Positions 24,721 to 34,480 of a stretch of DNA of 64,000 bases are shown piece after piece. Every line of letters starts with the position of its first letter. Position 1 is the stretch's first letter. Source of the DNA: Gnetum montanum (taxonomy: Eukaryota > Streptophyta > Gnetopsida > Gnetales > Gnetaceae); the NCBI GenBank assembly GCA_015680685.1, contig MNCI01000852.1, positions 474,640 through 538,639 on the forward strand, written 5' to 3'. A program made the position numbers and the translations under genes. The notes beneath the pieces are model-generated. The model was not told where the DNA came from. It made no database searches and saw only the letters and a program-made list of their open reading frames with translations.

Positions 24721-24843
24721 ATTGTTCATTTGACATTTAGTTATATGTGCATTAGTAAAATTGATTAAAGGTGTAAGGATAGACTTTGTTGTTCTTAATA
24801 CAACGAACTTTATCATATCAATTACTTAGCACACATTAACACA

Positions 24844-24862
24844 TCCTCGACAATGGCGCCAA
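24844..24862 (-). other. El-4 primer binding site
   Basis: Minus strand TTGGCGCCATTGTCGAGGA next to the LTR matches the tRNA-Asp complement with three differences. Confidence 0.75.
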
Positions 24863-25812
24863 TGATGTGTGTTGAAGGTATCCCAACACTCTACCATACA
24901 AGTCACAAGTGTCTACACATGACCAAATCTTAATTTGTGGATGGACAATGTAATTATGCTAGTAATTGATGTTAAGTTCAAGATCATTGTCTCCTTACTT
25001 CAAGTTAGTGAAGTTCAAATGTATGGTTTAACTCTTAATGACATATATGATTGGTTGATGTTGTAAGGCTCATAACGCATCATATGATAAAAATGATTGA
25101 ATAAAAGGTAAAATTCTAAGTTTAGTTAACTAGGAAAATATAATTTATCTTAGCCTAGAGCTATGGATATCCAATCCTAGTCTACCATACATGCCTTGGA
25201 CTCATGTAGTTATCACTAGCATTATCAAGTGGAATCACTATTAAGAAAATCAATCAATGCCACTACTGGGTTACCACATAACTATACTTAGTACTTGAAA
25301 CTAGTTGTATCCATTCTGCTTACTAATAACATGTAAAGTAAAGTGCTTAACATGGAAATGAGTAACCAAAAAAGTAAGAAAATTATTCTAAGTAAACATA
25401 AGCAAAACTAGCTACCTACTATAATGATGAAAAATAGCTTTAATCTTTATTGCTACACATAAACTATGTCCAAGTACAATTTACTCAAATAAAGATTCTC
25501 ATTGATTGCTTAGCACCACACTACATGCATTCACTCTATTGCTAAAACTACAAAACGAAACTACAAGAGTTTGGCTAAGTGTTGGAATGGAAAGTTGTTG
25601 ATTATGCACCCAAGTGTTGGTATTTATAGGGTTGAACAAATCTTAAGACATTGCATCAACAATGACATAGGATGGGCTATGATATCGTAGATATGATATC
25701 ACAACTTTACAAAAAATGGTTTTATCAATTGTCAAGCCAACGAAGAAAACTTATGGTAACAAGTGGGCTATTGCTAATGGAAAAGATTCTTACAAAAGTT
25801 GTTATTTCATCA
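24863..25812 (-). repeat. El-4 5' LTR
   Basis: The left limit TGATGTGTGTTGAAGG adjoins the primer binding site. The interior has the group's R region (AATAAAGATTCTC on plus; AATAAAG on minus near 25440) and GATATC-type U3 motifs (25679-25703) with TATTTATAGGG (25621-25631). The right limit is uncertain: TTTCATCA at 25812 would give the group's TGATGA start, and AACA near 25763 is an alternative. No matching 3' LTR is in the window. Confidence 0.65.
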
Positions 25813-26275
25813 AAGACTTCTATTGGTGATGAGGTGTCCAGTGGCAATTTTTAAGTCAATTGTAAGCCCCAAATTTGGGGAGTATTTCCTGTGCCCCATG
25901 TTTGTACTAGCATGTTCAATTGAGGTTTTTGGTCTCCCGAGATGCATCCTTGCCTCCTATGTCACACTTTGAGGTTGTGTGCATTATTCTAATCTCTTTA
26001 AGATGATTCTAGCTTCATTCAGATGTCCTTTGGTCCTTTTGACATTCTCCCTCAAGTTTTGGCCTTTATTCAGAATTGTTTATGCAAAGTATGATTTTTT
26101 TTTTTTTTTTTGGGGGGGGGGTTGTGAGGGATTGGGGGAGGGGGGAGGGGAGGGGGGAGGGTGGCTGCGCTGACTACCTAGCATTAACGCATCCCCCTAC
26201 TAGGCTTGGTTTGGCCTTCTTTGCCTTTTGTATAACTAGAATAGGCTCAGGCTATGTTGATAGACCTTCGTTGAT
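25813..26275. other. Intergenic stretch with a T/G homopolymer block
   Basis: No gene is seen. It includes a run of about 16 T followed by 9 G and a G-rich purine stretch (26096-26163). Open frames over that block are low-complexity artefacts. It separates the El-4 LTR from the inverted lipase copy. Confidence 0.6.
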
Positions 26276-27220
26276 TGTAATGAGATTTGAGAGGTGGTTT
26301 TATATGCATCATTTTCATGTCAGCCTTAGATACTGAGATTGAAGCAACTGTAAAAGGGGTTATTGTGACTTCCCCAGCTGTGCGAGTCAGCCCTTCAAAT
26401 CCTTTTGTTACGGTAAGTTTGTTGTTTGATTAGATTGTTTTCCATGACTCTCAACGGGAGTCTTAACCACCAAGAACTTGATGCAAATTGAGTTTCTATT
26501 ATTGGCAGGCGCTTGCTCCAATTATTGCTATTCTTTTTCAGGTATCAGTGTACCTCTGCAAATAAGGTAGTATCCGTGGTGTCTCGCGATCCGAAGGTTC
26601 TTGAAGAAAAGTATTCCGATCCTTTGGTGTACACTGTGTAATCAGGGTTCAAACAGGTTACGAACTCCTGCAAATATGTTCATTCCTGCAGCAGACCATG
26701 GAGAAAATCACATCTCGTATGAGTCCTGCATGGTGAAGATGATACAATTACTGATCCTGAAAGATTCCCTGGAGCTGCACCGTCAAGCATCCCCCTTGCA
26801 CAAAGATATTCATCTTTACAAGGGACTTCTGCATGATCTTCTGTTTGATCCTGAGGGTTCCCTGGAGCTGCACGTCAAGCATCCACTTTGCAAAAAGACA
26901 TTCATCTTTACAAGGGACTTCTGCATGATCTTTTGTTTGATCTTGAAGGTTCCCTGAAGCTGCACCATCAAGCATCCTCCTTGCACAAAGACATTTGTCT
27001 TTACAAGAGAGACTTCTGCATGATCTTCTGTTTGAACCTGAAAAGAATGACATCATTGAGGATATTATGACCTGGTTGGATGGAAGATTATAATCTGCTG
27101 ATAAATGTTGAATATACATATGAGCTGTTTGAACCTGACAAGAATGACATCATTGGGAATATTATGGCCTGGTTGGATGGAAGATGGTAATCTGCTGATA
27201 AAAGTTGAATATACATAGGA
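26276..27220 (+). pseudogene. Inverted partial copy of the alpha/beta hydrolase gene, with internal tandem repeats
   Basis: Plus-strand copy of the 3' part of the minus-strand gene at 27942-31293. It holds the end of intron 5 (26276-26325), exon 6 (about 26326-26415, TEIEATVKGVIVTSPAVRV), intron 6 with its GTAAGT and TTGGCAG ends (26414-26508), and exon 7 (from 26509). Introns are retained, so it arose by DNA duplication, not retrocopying. Exon 7 carries frameshifts and a TGTGTAATC stop region (26634-26642). Its LHGEDD site is disrupted. The segment coding GSLELH...LHDLLFDPE, about 93 bp, is repeated three times (about 26766-27030), and the terminal segment (EKND...W-DGRL plus 3' flank, about 95 bp) twice (27031-27220). 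It cannot encode an enzyme. Confidence 0.9.
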
Positions 27221-27941
27221 GCTTCTCTGGATTTTTCATTGCAGTTTTATCATTGTAATGGTTGCCATGAACTTGATTTTTTATATTTCCAACTTTATAT
27301 TATTTTTTTTCTATCTTCAACATTTTTTCTTTTTTTTTTCCGAATCTTTTTCTTAAGTAAAAAAAGGACAAGCATAATGACAAGTTGCAAGAATTAAAAA
27401 TATTATAATATGTAATTGGTTGAATATAAGAGTTTCGTGCTTGTAATACCAAATGTTTTTTACGAGAATAAATTTTTCTTTTTATGAGAACAAATTTAGA
27501 GTTACTTATGAATGATCAACACAAGGTCACATTGTCCAGGAAAGAAACAAAATAACATAAAAACAAAAATAAAAAACATTAAAAATTTCAGTTTCATGTC
27601 ATACATCGTCAAGTTTTTGAATTCTTGCATAAAAAGTCCTCTAGAGAGCAAAGGCTCAAAACGTATTAACAACCGATGGCTTCACTATTAATTGCATTTA
27701 TCATATGACAACAGCCTTTGGGTTTCTAGAAACACCGCACTTCGAAGCAGCTGTAACAATGTTTAGAAAAATTGTCAAACATCGTAAATTCAGACTAAGT
27801 TCCTGGCAGTTCTGGAGGAGAACCCATCGGTAATGGGATTCAATTTCGTGCTGCTTAAACCCAAAAACACAAGCAGCACAGAGAAAGAAATTCACTTTTA
27901 AATTCAACACAAGCTACTGACATGGACATAAATATGGACAA
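27221..27941 (-). other. Spacer between inverted copies; 3' UTR side of the hydrolase gene
   Basis: AT-rich, no coding frame. The right part should hold the 3' UTR of the gene that ends at 27942. Minus-strand AATAAA-like signals are not clear. It is the loop region if the two inverted copies pair. Confidence 0.5.
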
Positions 27942-30900
27942 TCAACATTTGTCAGCAGCATACAATCTTCCATCCAACCAGGCGATAATGTCCCCAATGA
28001 TCTCATTCTTTTCAGGTTCAAACAGAAGATCATGCAGAAGTCCCTTGTAAAGACGAATGTCCTTGTGCAAGGAGGATGCTCGACGGTGTACCTCTAGGGA
28101 ACCTTCAGGATCAGTAATTGTATCATCTTCACCGTGCAGGACTAATACAGGATATGTGATTTTCTCTATGTTCTGCTGCAGGAATGAACAGATTCGCAGG
28201 AGTTCGTAACCTGTTCGAACCCTGATTGCACCAGTGTACACCAGAGGATCGGAATACTTTTCTTCAAGAACCTTCGGATCACGAGACACCACGGATCCTT
28301 CCTTATTTGCAGCAGTACACTGATACCTGGGAAAAAGAATAGCAATAATTGGAGCAAGCGCCTGCCAATAATTCAAACTCAATTTGCATCAAGTTCTTGG
28401 TGGTTGAAACCCCCGTTGAGAGTCATGGAAAACAATCTAATCAAACAACAAACTTACCGCAACAAAAGGATTTAAAGGGCTGACTCGGACAGCTGGGGAA
28501 GTCGCAATAACCCCTTTTACAGTTGCTTCAATTTCACTATCTATGGCCGACTGCCAAGTCAAAATGATGCATATAAAGTATCCTTTTAAATGCTCAAACC
28601 TTAAAAAAAACACTCTCAAATCTCATTGCAAATGATATTAACTGACAATGACTTAAATTTTGACCTGAGGAATACCTTCAAGACGAGAGATCCACCTGTT
28701 GAGTGGCCAAATAAGAAGTACGGCAACCCTGCATTCTCTGATCTAACCTTTGATACAAATTCTTTCTGCAAGATAAAACCCTTTGCTTTAACACATATCC
28801 CAGTCATACCATGAATTGGCAGAATTGCCAATCACAGCTGCAATTGGAGAAAACATACCGTGTTCAAAACAACCTCTTCCATTGAAGGTACATAGCCATG
28901 GAGTCCATCACTTCCGCCGTGACCTAAAGAAATCAAACCCGAAGAATTATAAAACTCTCCGAATATTGCTTCGTTTTCAATGCTAGCGACACATTTAAGA
29001 TAAAGCAATCTCAAATCTTAAACGTAACAGAACGACGTATTACGAGCAGGAAGAAGGTTCCCATAATTGTAAATAAGACAGAATTTCAACGTCTGATAAG
29101 AAAACCTTACATCAGTTTCAGGCTTTTGGCATATATCTATAACTTAGAATCCGTATGCCAACAATGTGCACAAAGATCTGAGTATCAGACTTCGCTGTGT
29201 AGCAAAGGCAATCAAAGATTACATATATGTATCTATTTTTTCTTAATAAAAAAAAAACCAAAAAGTTTGCCCACAATGTCAGAAACAGAGAGAGCTATCC
29301 TCAATTCAGAGACCAAAATTATCCTAAAATATGTGTAGAGGTCACTAGGCATGTACTCTGAGACCGCAGTCGTTAAATATGTTACAATGAGCCATTGAAT
29401 CAACTGAGAGTTAGGAAAGGAAAAAAAACATTAAACTTACCAATCCAATCCATGCCATACACTTTGTAACCGTGTATATTTAACTGTTCAGCAAACTGAG
29501 CATACCTTCCACTAAATCATCAATTTTATAATTGAAAACAATGACCAAGTGAGGCAGGAGATCAGGCATATATTAAATATAAAATGTATATAAAAAAGGA
29601 AAACGGACAAGTTCGAGGAGAATAAATGATACTCACCTGTGCTCGTTAAGTCCATGTAGAAGAATAACCACGGCCCTGCAACATAATGTTCCAAAAAAGT
29701 TGGTTTCTTAAATAAACTTACACAATAGGTTTTCTTTCTTGGATAAGTTTACACAAATACTGACAATGAAATATCACGTCCATGTAATTGCAAGCCTTAA
29801 GCATAATTGTGCTATTCAACATCCTGCGGCTATGTATCAATGTGTCAAAGATCCTTAACACCTAAACTATACAAATAGGTTGACAGGTTGGGATAGTTTC
29901 GCTTTGGAGCACAAAGAATCACTTTAAAAATGCACGCCTGTAACTTGAATGAATCAATTTCTTTTTATCTTCGCTAAAGAACTGTTTGATTCTCAGTTCA
30001 ATTTTGTGAGGCATCGACCTGTTTGGTATAAGAGTGTGCAATATTTTGTTATTCACTATGATTAACGGAACGGTTTTGTTCCCATAATAAAATTCTCTCT
30101 CAAGGGAAATGATGAAGCTCCCAATAAAGTGCTACCCATTCAAAACATCGATGAATCCTCACCAGCCTAGGTTTAGAGATTAAGTTGCGATCCATAGCCC
30201 GACAATAAAGTATTGTGCAATTCTCAAAGCAAGTCATAAAATCTGGTACCCACCGTGTTTTCTTCTCTAACCTTCTCTAGCACATATACTTCCCTCTTCT
30301 TTAGAGCAATGAATTTTTTATTGCACAAATTACGAAAAGACAAATTCGTTATAAGAGATTCTTGTAGTAAGAAAAGAAAATTTTCATACAATTTGTTCGG
30401 GAATTTAACTTACCACCATGGTTAAGTTAAAAAGAAAGCATATATTTACAAGGCACATGTAATTATAGATAGGTTAGCACCGCAAGTCAACTGCTCTGCT
30501 ACGATAAAAACTAATGCAGAGATATCAAAACCCAAATATCTCGCAGACCTGTCTATCGTCAGAGATTCGGACGTTAATCTCTATAGCATGATATGCTACC
30601 CGAGATTCTCTACCTCTCCGTTAAGAGGAATCATAACAGACACTTAATGAAAGGAATCTAAATCTTTAAGCATAAAACAACACTGCGATATCGAAGCAAC
30701 TTAAGCAATAAATGACACAAAACATAAAACCAAACAAAACTTGGAACTTACTTTGGTGCTTGTGATTTGGGAGTCCAGGACTGCGTAAAAAGGGTTTTCC
30801 CTCTACCACTAACAAAGAAGGAATAATTCCAGGCAGAATTCTCAGAACCGCGGTTCTGTACAGCGAGAGACCTGCGCTCGCGAACGGCCTCGCTCTCGGC

Positions 30901-31293
30901 ATTGGCATAATTGCGCGGGCTAATGCAAACCCGAACGACAGGCTTGCCACTGCTATCGGAGCGCAAGAAGAGCCGCGACGGTGCCTGAAAAGGCGAAAGA
31001 ATCCAGAATATCAGCGCGTACAGTGCTACCAGCACTGACATAAGCACCTGAACCGACACACCGACGTTTAAATTCAGATTCAGCCCCGACGTCAAAAGCA
31101 ACGCCTTATTTTCCGACGCCGGCGCAGATTGACGTTCTGTGCAAGCCACGATGCATTGGCTCTGGTTCTGGTTAGCGCTGCATCTTCCGCCATTAATGGC
31201 AACGAGGCGGCGACATGTCTCCTGGAAATGAAGCTGCATCTGGCTTTCCCTCTGTGCTGGCAGCGGCTCAAACGCCGTAAGCGAGCTCCTCAT
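27942..31293 (-). CDS. Alpha/beta hydrolase, plant monoacylglycerol lipase / caffeoylshikimate esterase-like (7 coding exons)
   Basis: Coding exons, minus strand: 31293-30752, 29675-29637, 29511-29441, 28923-28859, 28765-28676, 28550-28458 and 28361-27942. All introns are GT-AG, frames join, and the total is 1320 nt, 439 residues. Motifs are oxyanion HGLNEH (residue 188 on), YGMDWIGHGGSDGLHGYVPS, nucleophile elbow GHSTGG (Ser about 261), LVLHGEDDTITDPEGS (Asp about 380) and GLLHDLLFEPE (His about 410), so the catalytic triad is intact. The N-terminal 140 residues are an extension with a hydrophobic span (about 78-100), suggesting a membrane anchor or organelle targeting. Family members cleave monoacylglycerols, lysophospholipids or caffeoyl shikimate (lignin pathway). 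The substrate cannot be chosen from sequence. No stop or frameshift is seen. The first in-frame ATG was used. It is the only evident host gene here. Confidence 0.93.
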
Positions 31294-32450
31294 CTTGCAA
31301 AACGAAAGCTCGGCGCTCTTCTTCCTCTTTTTTCCTCTAAAAAGGAGAGAGAAACAGAAACCTGCTCCAAAACATTAAAAATCAAACCAAAGTTGCTCAA
31401 AACTGGAAACCGGAAATTTTGATTACGTTCAACCACTCCTCAAAAAATTCTTTCAAATTCTCGAATCCAGCGACGCTGGCTTACAATAAAAAGCAGCCAA
31501 GAGCAGAGCAGCATACAAAAGAGATTTCGGAGACTCAAGACAAACGCATTTAAAAACGCAGCGCAGAGACCGGAGATTTGGCAAACGCACAAGGCCGATA
31601 AAAGCCGATTCCGGAGGAGGAAAAAGGTGCATAAAACGCAGAGAGGAAACAATCGCTGTTGCAGGCGCAGAGTTCCAGAGCGAAGAAGCACGATAACAGA
31701 CGAACCGCAGGGGAAAAACAAAAAAATACAACAGCGTTTGCATTGGCGTACCTTGAGGAGGAGAACTTTAAAGGCGTCGTCGCAGGAGGAGTTTTGCTTT
31801 GTTCTGTGGTTGCGTTAGGAATTAATCTGCACAAGAGACACACAGAAACTTCCAGGCTTGGCGAAAACCAGAAGAAAGCACAGCAAGAATCATCACAGTC
31901 AAACTAAGAAAAGTATTTCTCCAACTCACGCCACAATCCAAAATGAAACCACGCCAACCGGCCAAGCAGCAAGACAGAAATACCGACGAAAAGTCTTGCC
32001 AAGTTTTGCTGCAACTGCTGCTGCCTCTTCTTGTTTCTTCCTTCTTCTTCCTCTTCTTCTTGTGTTGGTTTCGTTAAACTTCGCATTAGCAATGGCCGTT
32101 ATATGCGTTCCTGTCTCACCACTGTCGATTTTCCACGACTGCTGACGTGGCATTTTCAGAGGCTGCCGTTGCTTCCAGAATTCCGATTGGGTCGGCGGCC
32201 GCCCTTGGGTCCCACGGAAAAGTGCAAAATGATGCCACGTGGATGCGGGGCCCATCTCGGATTGCAACCAAAACCATTGGCCTCGGCTTCGGCCTTGACT
32301 GGGGGGAGGGGCAATTTAGTTTCTTTTTTTCAGATATGTGAAAAACGTAATTAGTGATTCTCAGAAAACATGTGCTGTGGTTGGCCAGCAAGTCAGCCGG
32401 CACTCTTTTCATCAATCTTTCCGCGAAATGTGGCTGACATCGCCACATGC
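31294..32450 (-). promoter_or_regulatory. CpG-rich 5' region of the hydrolase gene
   Basis: GC content and CpG frequency rise here and in exon 1 compared with the AT-rich flanks and the CpG-poor retroelements. Open frames exist on both strands but have low-complexity composition and no family match, as expected of a GC-rich 5' UTR/promoter. A CTT/CTC-rich tract (32012-32066; GAA-type on the gene strand) is a common plant promoter feature. No single convincing TATA box is assigned. Confidence 0.5.
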
Positions 32451-32863
32451 TGCGCCCCTGTTTTTTTCTTTTTTTAACTAATTCAAGTTTCTTTTCCGAG
32501 TTTTAAAATGTGTTTTTTGTGTTTTTTTATTGACCTCATCTTTTGTATTAATCGAGGTTTCTTTTCTGGTTAGCGCCAGTGGTCGTTATTTCACGTTTTC
32601 TGCGTGCACAGTCGTGTAATACGCATGGTATTTGGCGTTGACAGACTGGCACCTCATCGAATTCCAAATAATCGGATGTGGGGCCAACCACGTAGTCTTC
32701 AAGCAATAGGGCTACAGGCTTCTAGATTGAGCAATAAGGAGCTTGCTTTTAACTCAGATTTAAATTGGCAACTCTCTTACGTGTTAATTTTTGTAAATTA
32801 ATATATCAACTTAAATTTAACTAGGTTACCTTTTTTGTGTTTCTTTGTTAGGAGCATAACTTA
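32451..32863. other. Intergenic, AT-rich
   Basis: T-rich sequence without coding potential. The last ten bases (GCATAACTTA, 32854-32863) form the left side of the SINE target duplication. Confidence 0.5.
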
Positions 32864-33034
32864 GTATTTTAGAGTGTATGGCACGTGGTTAAGGATACTC
32901 ATGAGAATGTGGGTTTGATTTTTGCCTATTTGTGAGTGCGGTGGAGTAACCTTATGGTAGGACACTTTTCATTCATGAGCCACATTTACCTTGCTGTGTG
33001 GGTAGGGGTTCTCTTGCCTTAAACAAAAAAAAAG
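32864..33034 (+). mobile_element. tRNA-derived SINE-like insertion
   Basis: About 171 bp with an A-box-like TGGCACGTGGTTAAGG (32879-32894), a B-box-like GGGTTTGATTTTTGCC (about 32911-32926; GGTTCGA with CpG decay) and an A-rich tail (AAACAAAAAAAAAG). It is bordered by GCATAACTTA (32854-32863) and GCATAACTAA (33035-33044), a target duplication with one mismatch that may extend a few bases further. Box spacing (about 30 bp) fits a pol III promoter. The family is not identified. Confidence 0.65.
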
Positions 33035-33044
33035 GCATAACTAA

Positions 33045-33438
33045 TATGTAAATCTTGTAGTTCACATATGAATCCATCCTTGCATTTGTGTAAACCTAAA
33101 TAGTTTCTTTAATTTAAAAAAGGTGAATCTACAAATTTAACATCAAGAGATTTGTTCAACCAAGCATGTTGTAAAATTTTAAAATTATTTGGTTCTTTAT
33201 TTTGCTGAATTTACATAAAGACTAACAAAATCCCAAAGATCAATTCATTGTATCATATTTTTTTTATTGTACTTGAGTTTATATATCAGTATCATTCATT
33301 GTGATTTGTAACTCCATGAGAGAATTAGGGGGTGGGTGCATTGAAACTTGAAAGAATGACTATAAGTACACCCTAATACATACAACTAATATGATACTTT
33401 TTGAAGAATCATAAAAAAAATATAACAATGTTTCAAGT
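33045..33438. other. Intergenic, AT-rich
   Basis: Nothing coding is seen. It ends with CAAGT (33434-33438), the left target duplication of El-5. Confidence 0.5.
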
Positions 33439-34316
33439 TGATGAAGTGCTAAATAGTTGACGCGTCGACTAGGCCGCATATGCATGGCCCTGTCGACGCA
33501 TCTCTCCATGCGTCGACATGGCCCCGTTTATGCGAAGCCTATTTCAGCCTATAAATAAGTGGGCTTCTGCCACACTTAGGTACCTTTTTGGCAGTTGTAG
33601 CGAAGCTCTTGCAATTTGTTTCCGCGAGAGTTAGAATATTTTCCAAGTGCCCATAGTAGGTGTAAGAAAGGTGTCCGGCTCTTTATTCGAGCGCTGATGT
33701 ACCTGAGCCCATTGGCGTGAACGATAATAAAGACAAGCTTTTCAAGCATTCCTTGCAGCAATTGGACTTAGTCATTTGATGCATTTAATAGTTTAATATT
33801 TCTATGCTTTTATAATTCCTTAAGTTTCCGTTGTTATTATTTTAATCACTATTGCTCTTTTATAGTTCGTAGAAACCATAAGTACGACCATCTCGAACGT
33901 AAACCCAACACTTGGTAGCCTAACGACGCTTAACATCTGGTAACCTAGTAGTGGTTAGGGGATGCTCAGGATGTGCACAAAATATGGGATCAAATACTTA
34001 TGCTAGGAAAAGTTAAGATATAGATTAGAATAATTATAGATTACATAATATTTCATTCCTTACTTTCCATTCCAAGAATTAGACGCTAGAAGATAAAGTG
34101 AAAAAGCCATAAAAATCAGTTGCCTCAATCTCACTTAACCATTGTAATCAAAACATCACAAGTGAGGTTGGGAAGACAACGACCATTCTAACCAAAGGTT
34201 TTACTAGTTAAGGTATGGTGTATGCAAAGTGCTTACAGTCTACAGAATTCGACCGAGTTGCATGTGAATGCTCGTGATTCGCATGGTTGGGCATAGGGGT
34301 ACCTAGCCGCTCATCA
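33439..34316 (+). repeat. El-5 5' LTR (878 bp)
   Basis: It starts TGATGAAGTGCTAAA and ends GCTCATCA. The U3 motif class differs from El-3: inverted GTCGACGCA/TGCGTCGAC and GCATATGCATGGCCC motifs (33460-33530) in place of GATATCGCG. TATA is CTATAAATAAG (about 33550-33560) and polyadenylation AATAAAG (about 33727). The downstream R/U5 resembles the rest of the group. Confidence 0.92.
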
Positions 34317-34317
34317 T

Positions 34318-34335
34318 TGGTGCCATTGCTAGGGA
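34318..34335 (+). other. El-5 primer binding site (tRNA-Asp type)
   Basis: TGGTGCCATTGCTAGGGA lies one base after the LTR. All differences from the tRNA-Asp complement TGGCGCCGTTGCCGGGGA are C-to-T or G-to-A. Confidence 0.8.
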
Positions 34336-34480
34336 CTGTTAGTCTTACATGTGCCATTTAACCTTAGCAAAATTATCATTCGCGTTGTTGGAACGGACCT
34401 AGAATAGTAAAATTTATGCACGCTAGGCAGACTAAGTAAAAAGTAAGGTACACCAACTAGTGGATCATCTAACATCCAAC

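Noticed and set aside
25979-26336. Frames over the T/G homopolymer block
   Set aside because: Phe/Gly runs come from the homopolymers, and the end overlaps the inverted gene copy's intron.
26276-27220. Functional second hydrolase gene
   Set aside because: It lacks exons 1-5, has frameshifts and a stop, and the LHGEDD site is disrupted.
31440-32450. Overlapping open frames on both strands upstream of the hydrolase gene
   Set aside because: They overlap each other, have low-complexity composition and no recognisable domain. GC-rich promoter DNA gives chance open frames.
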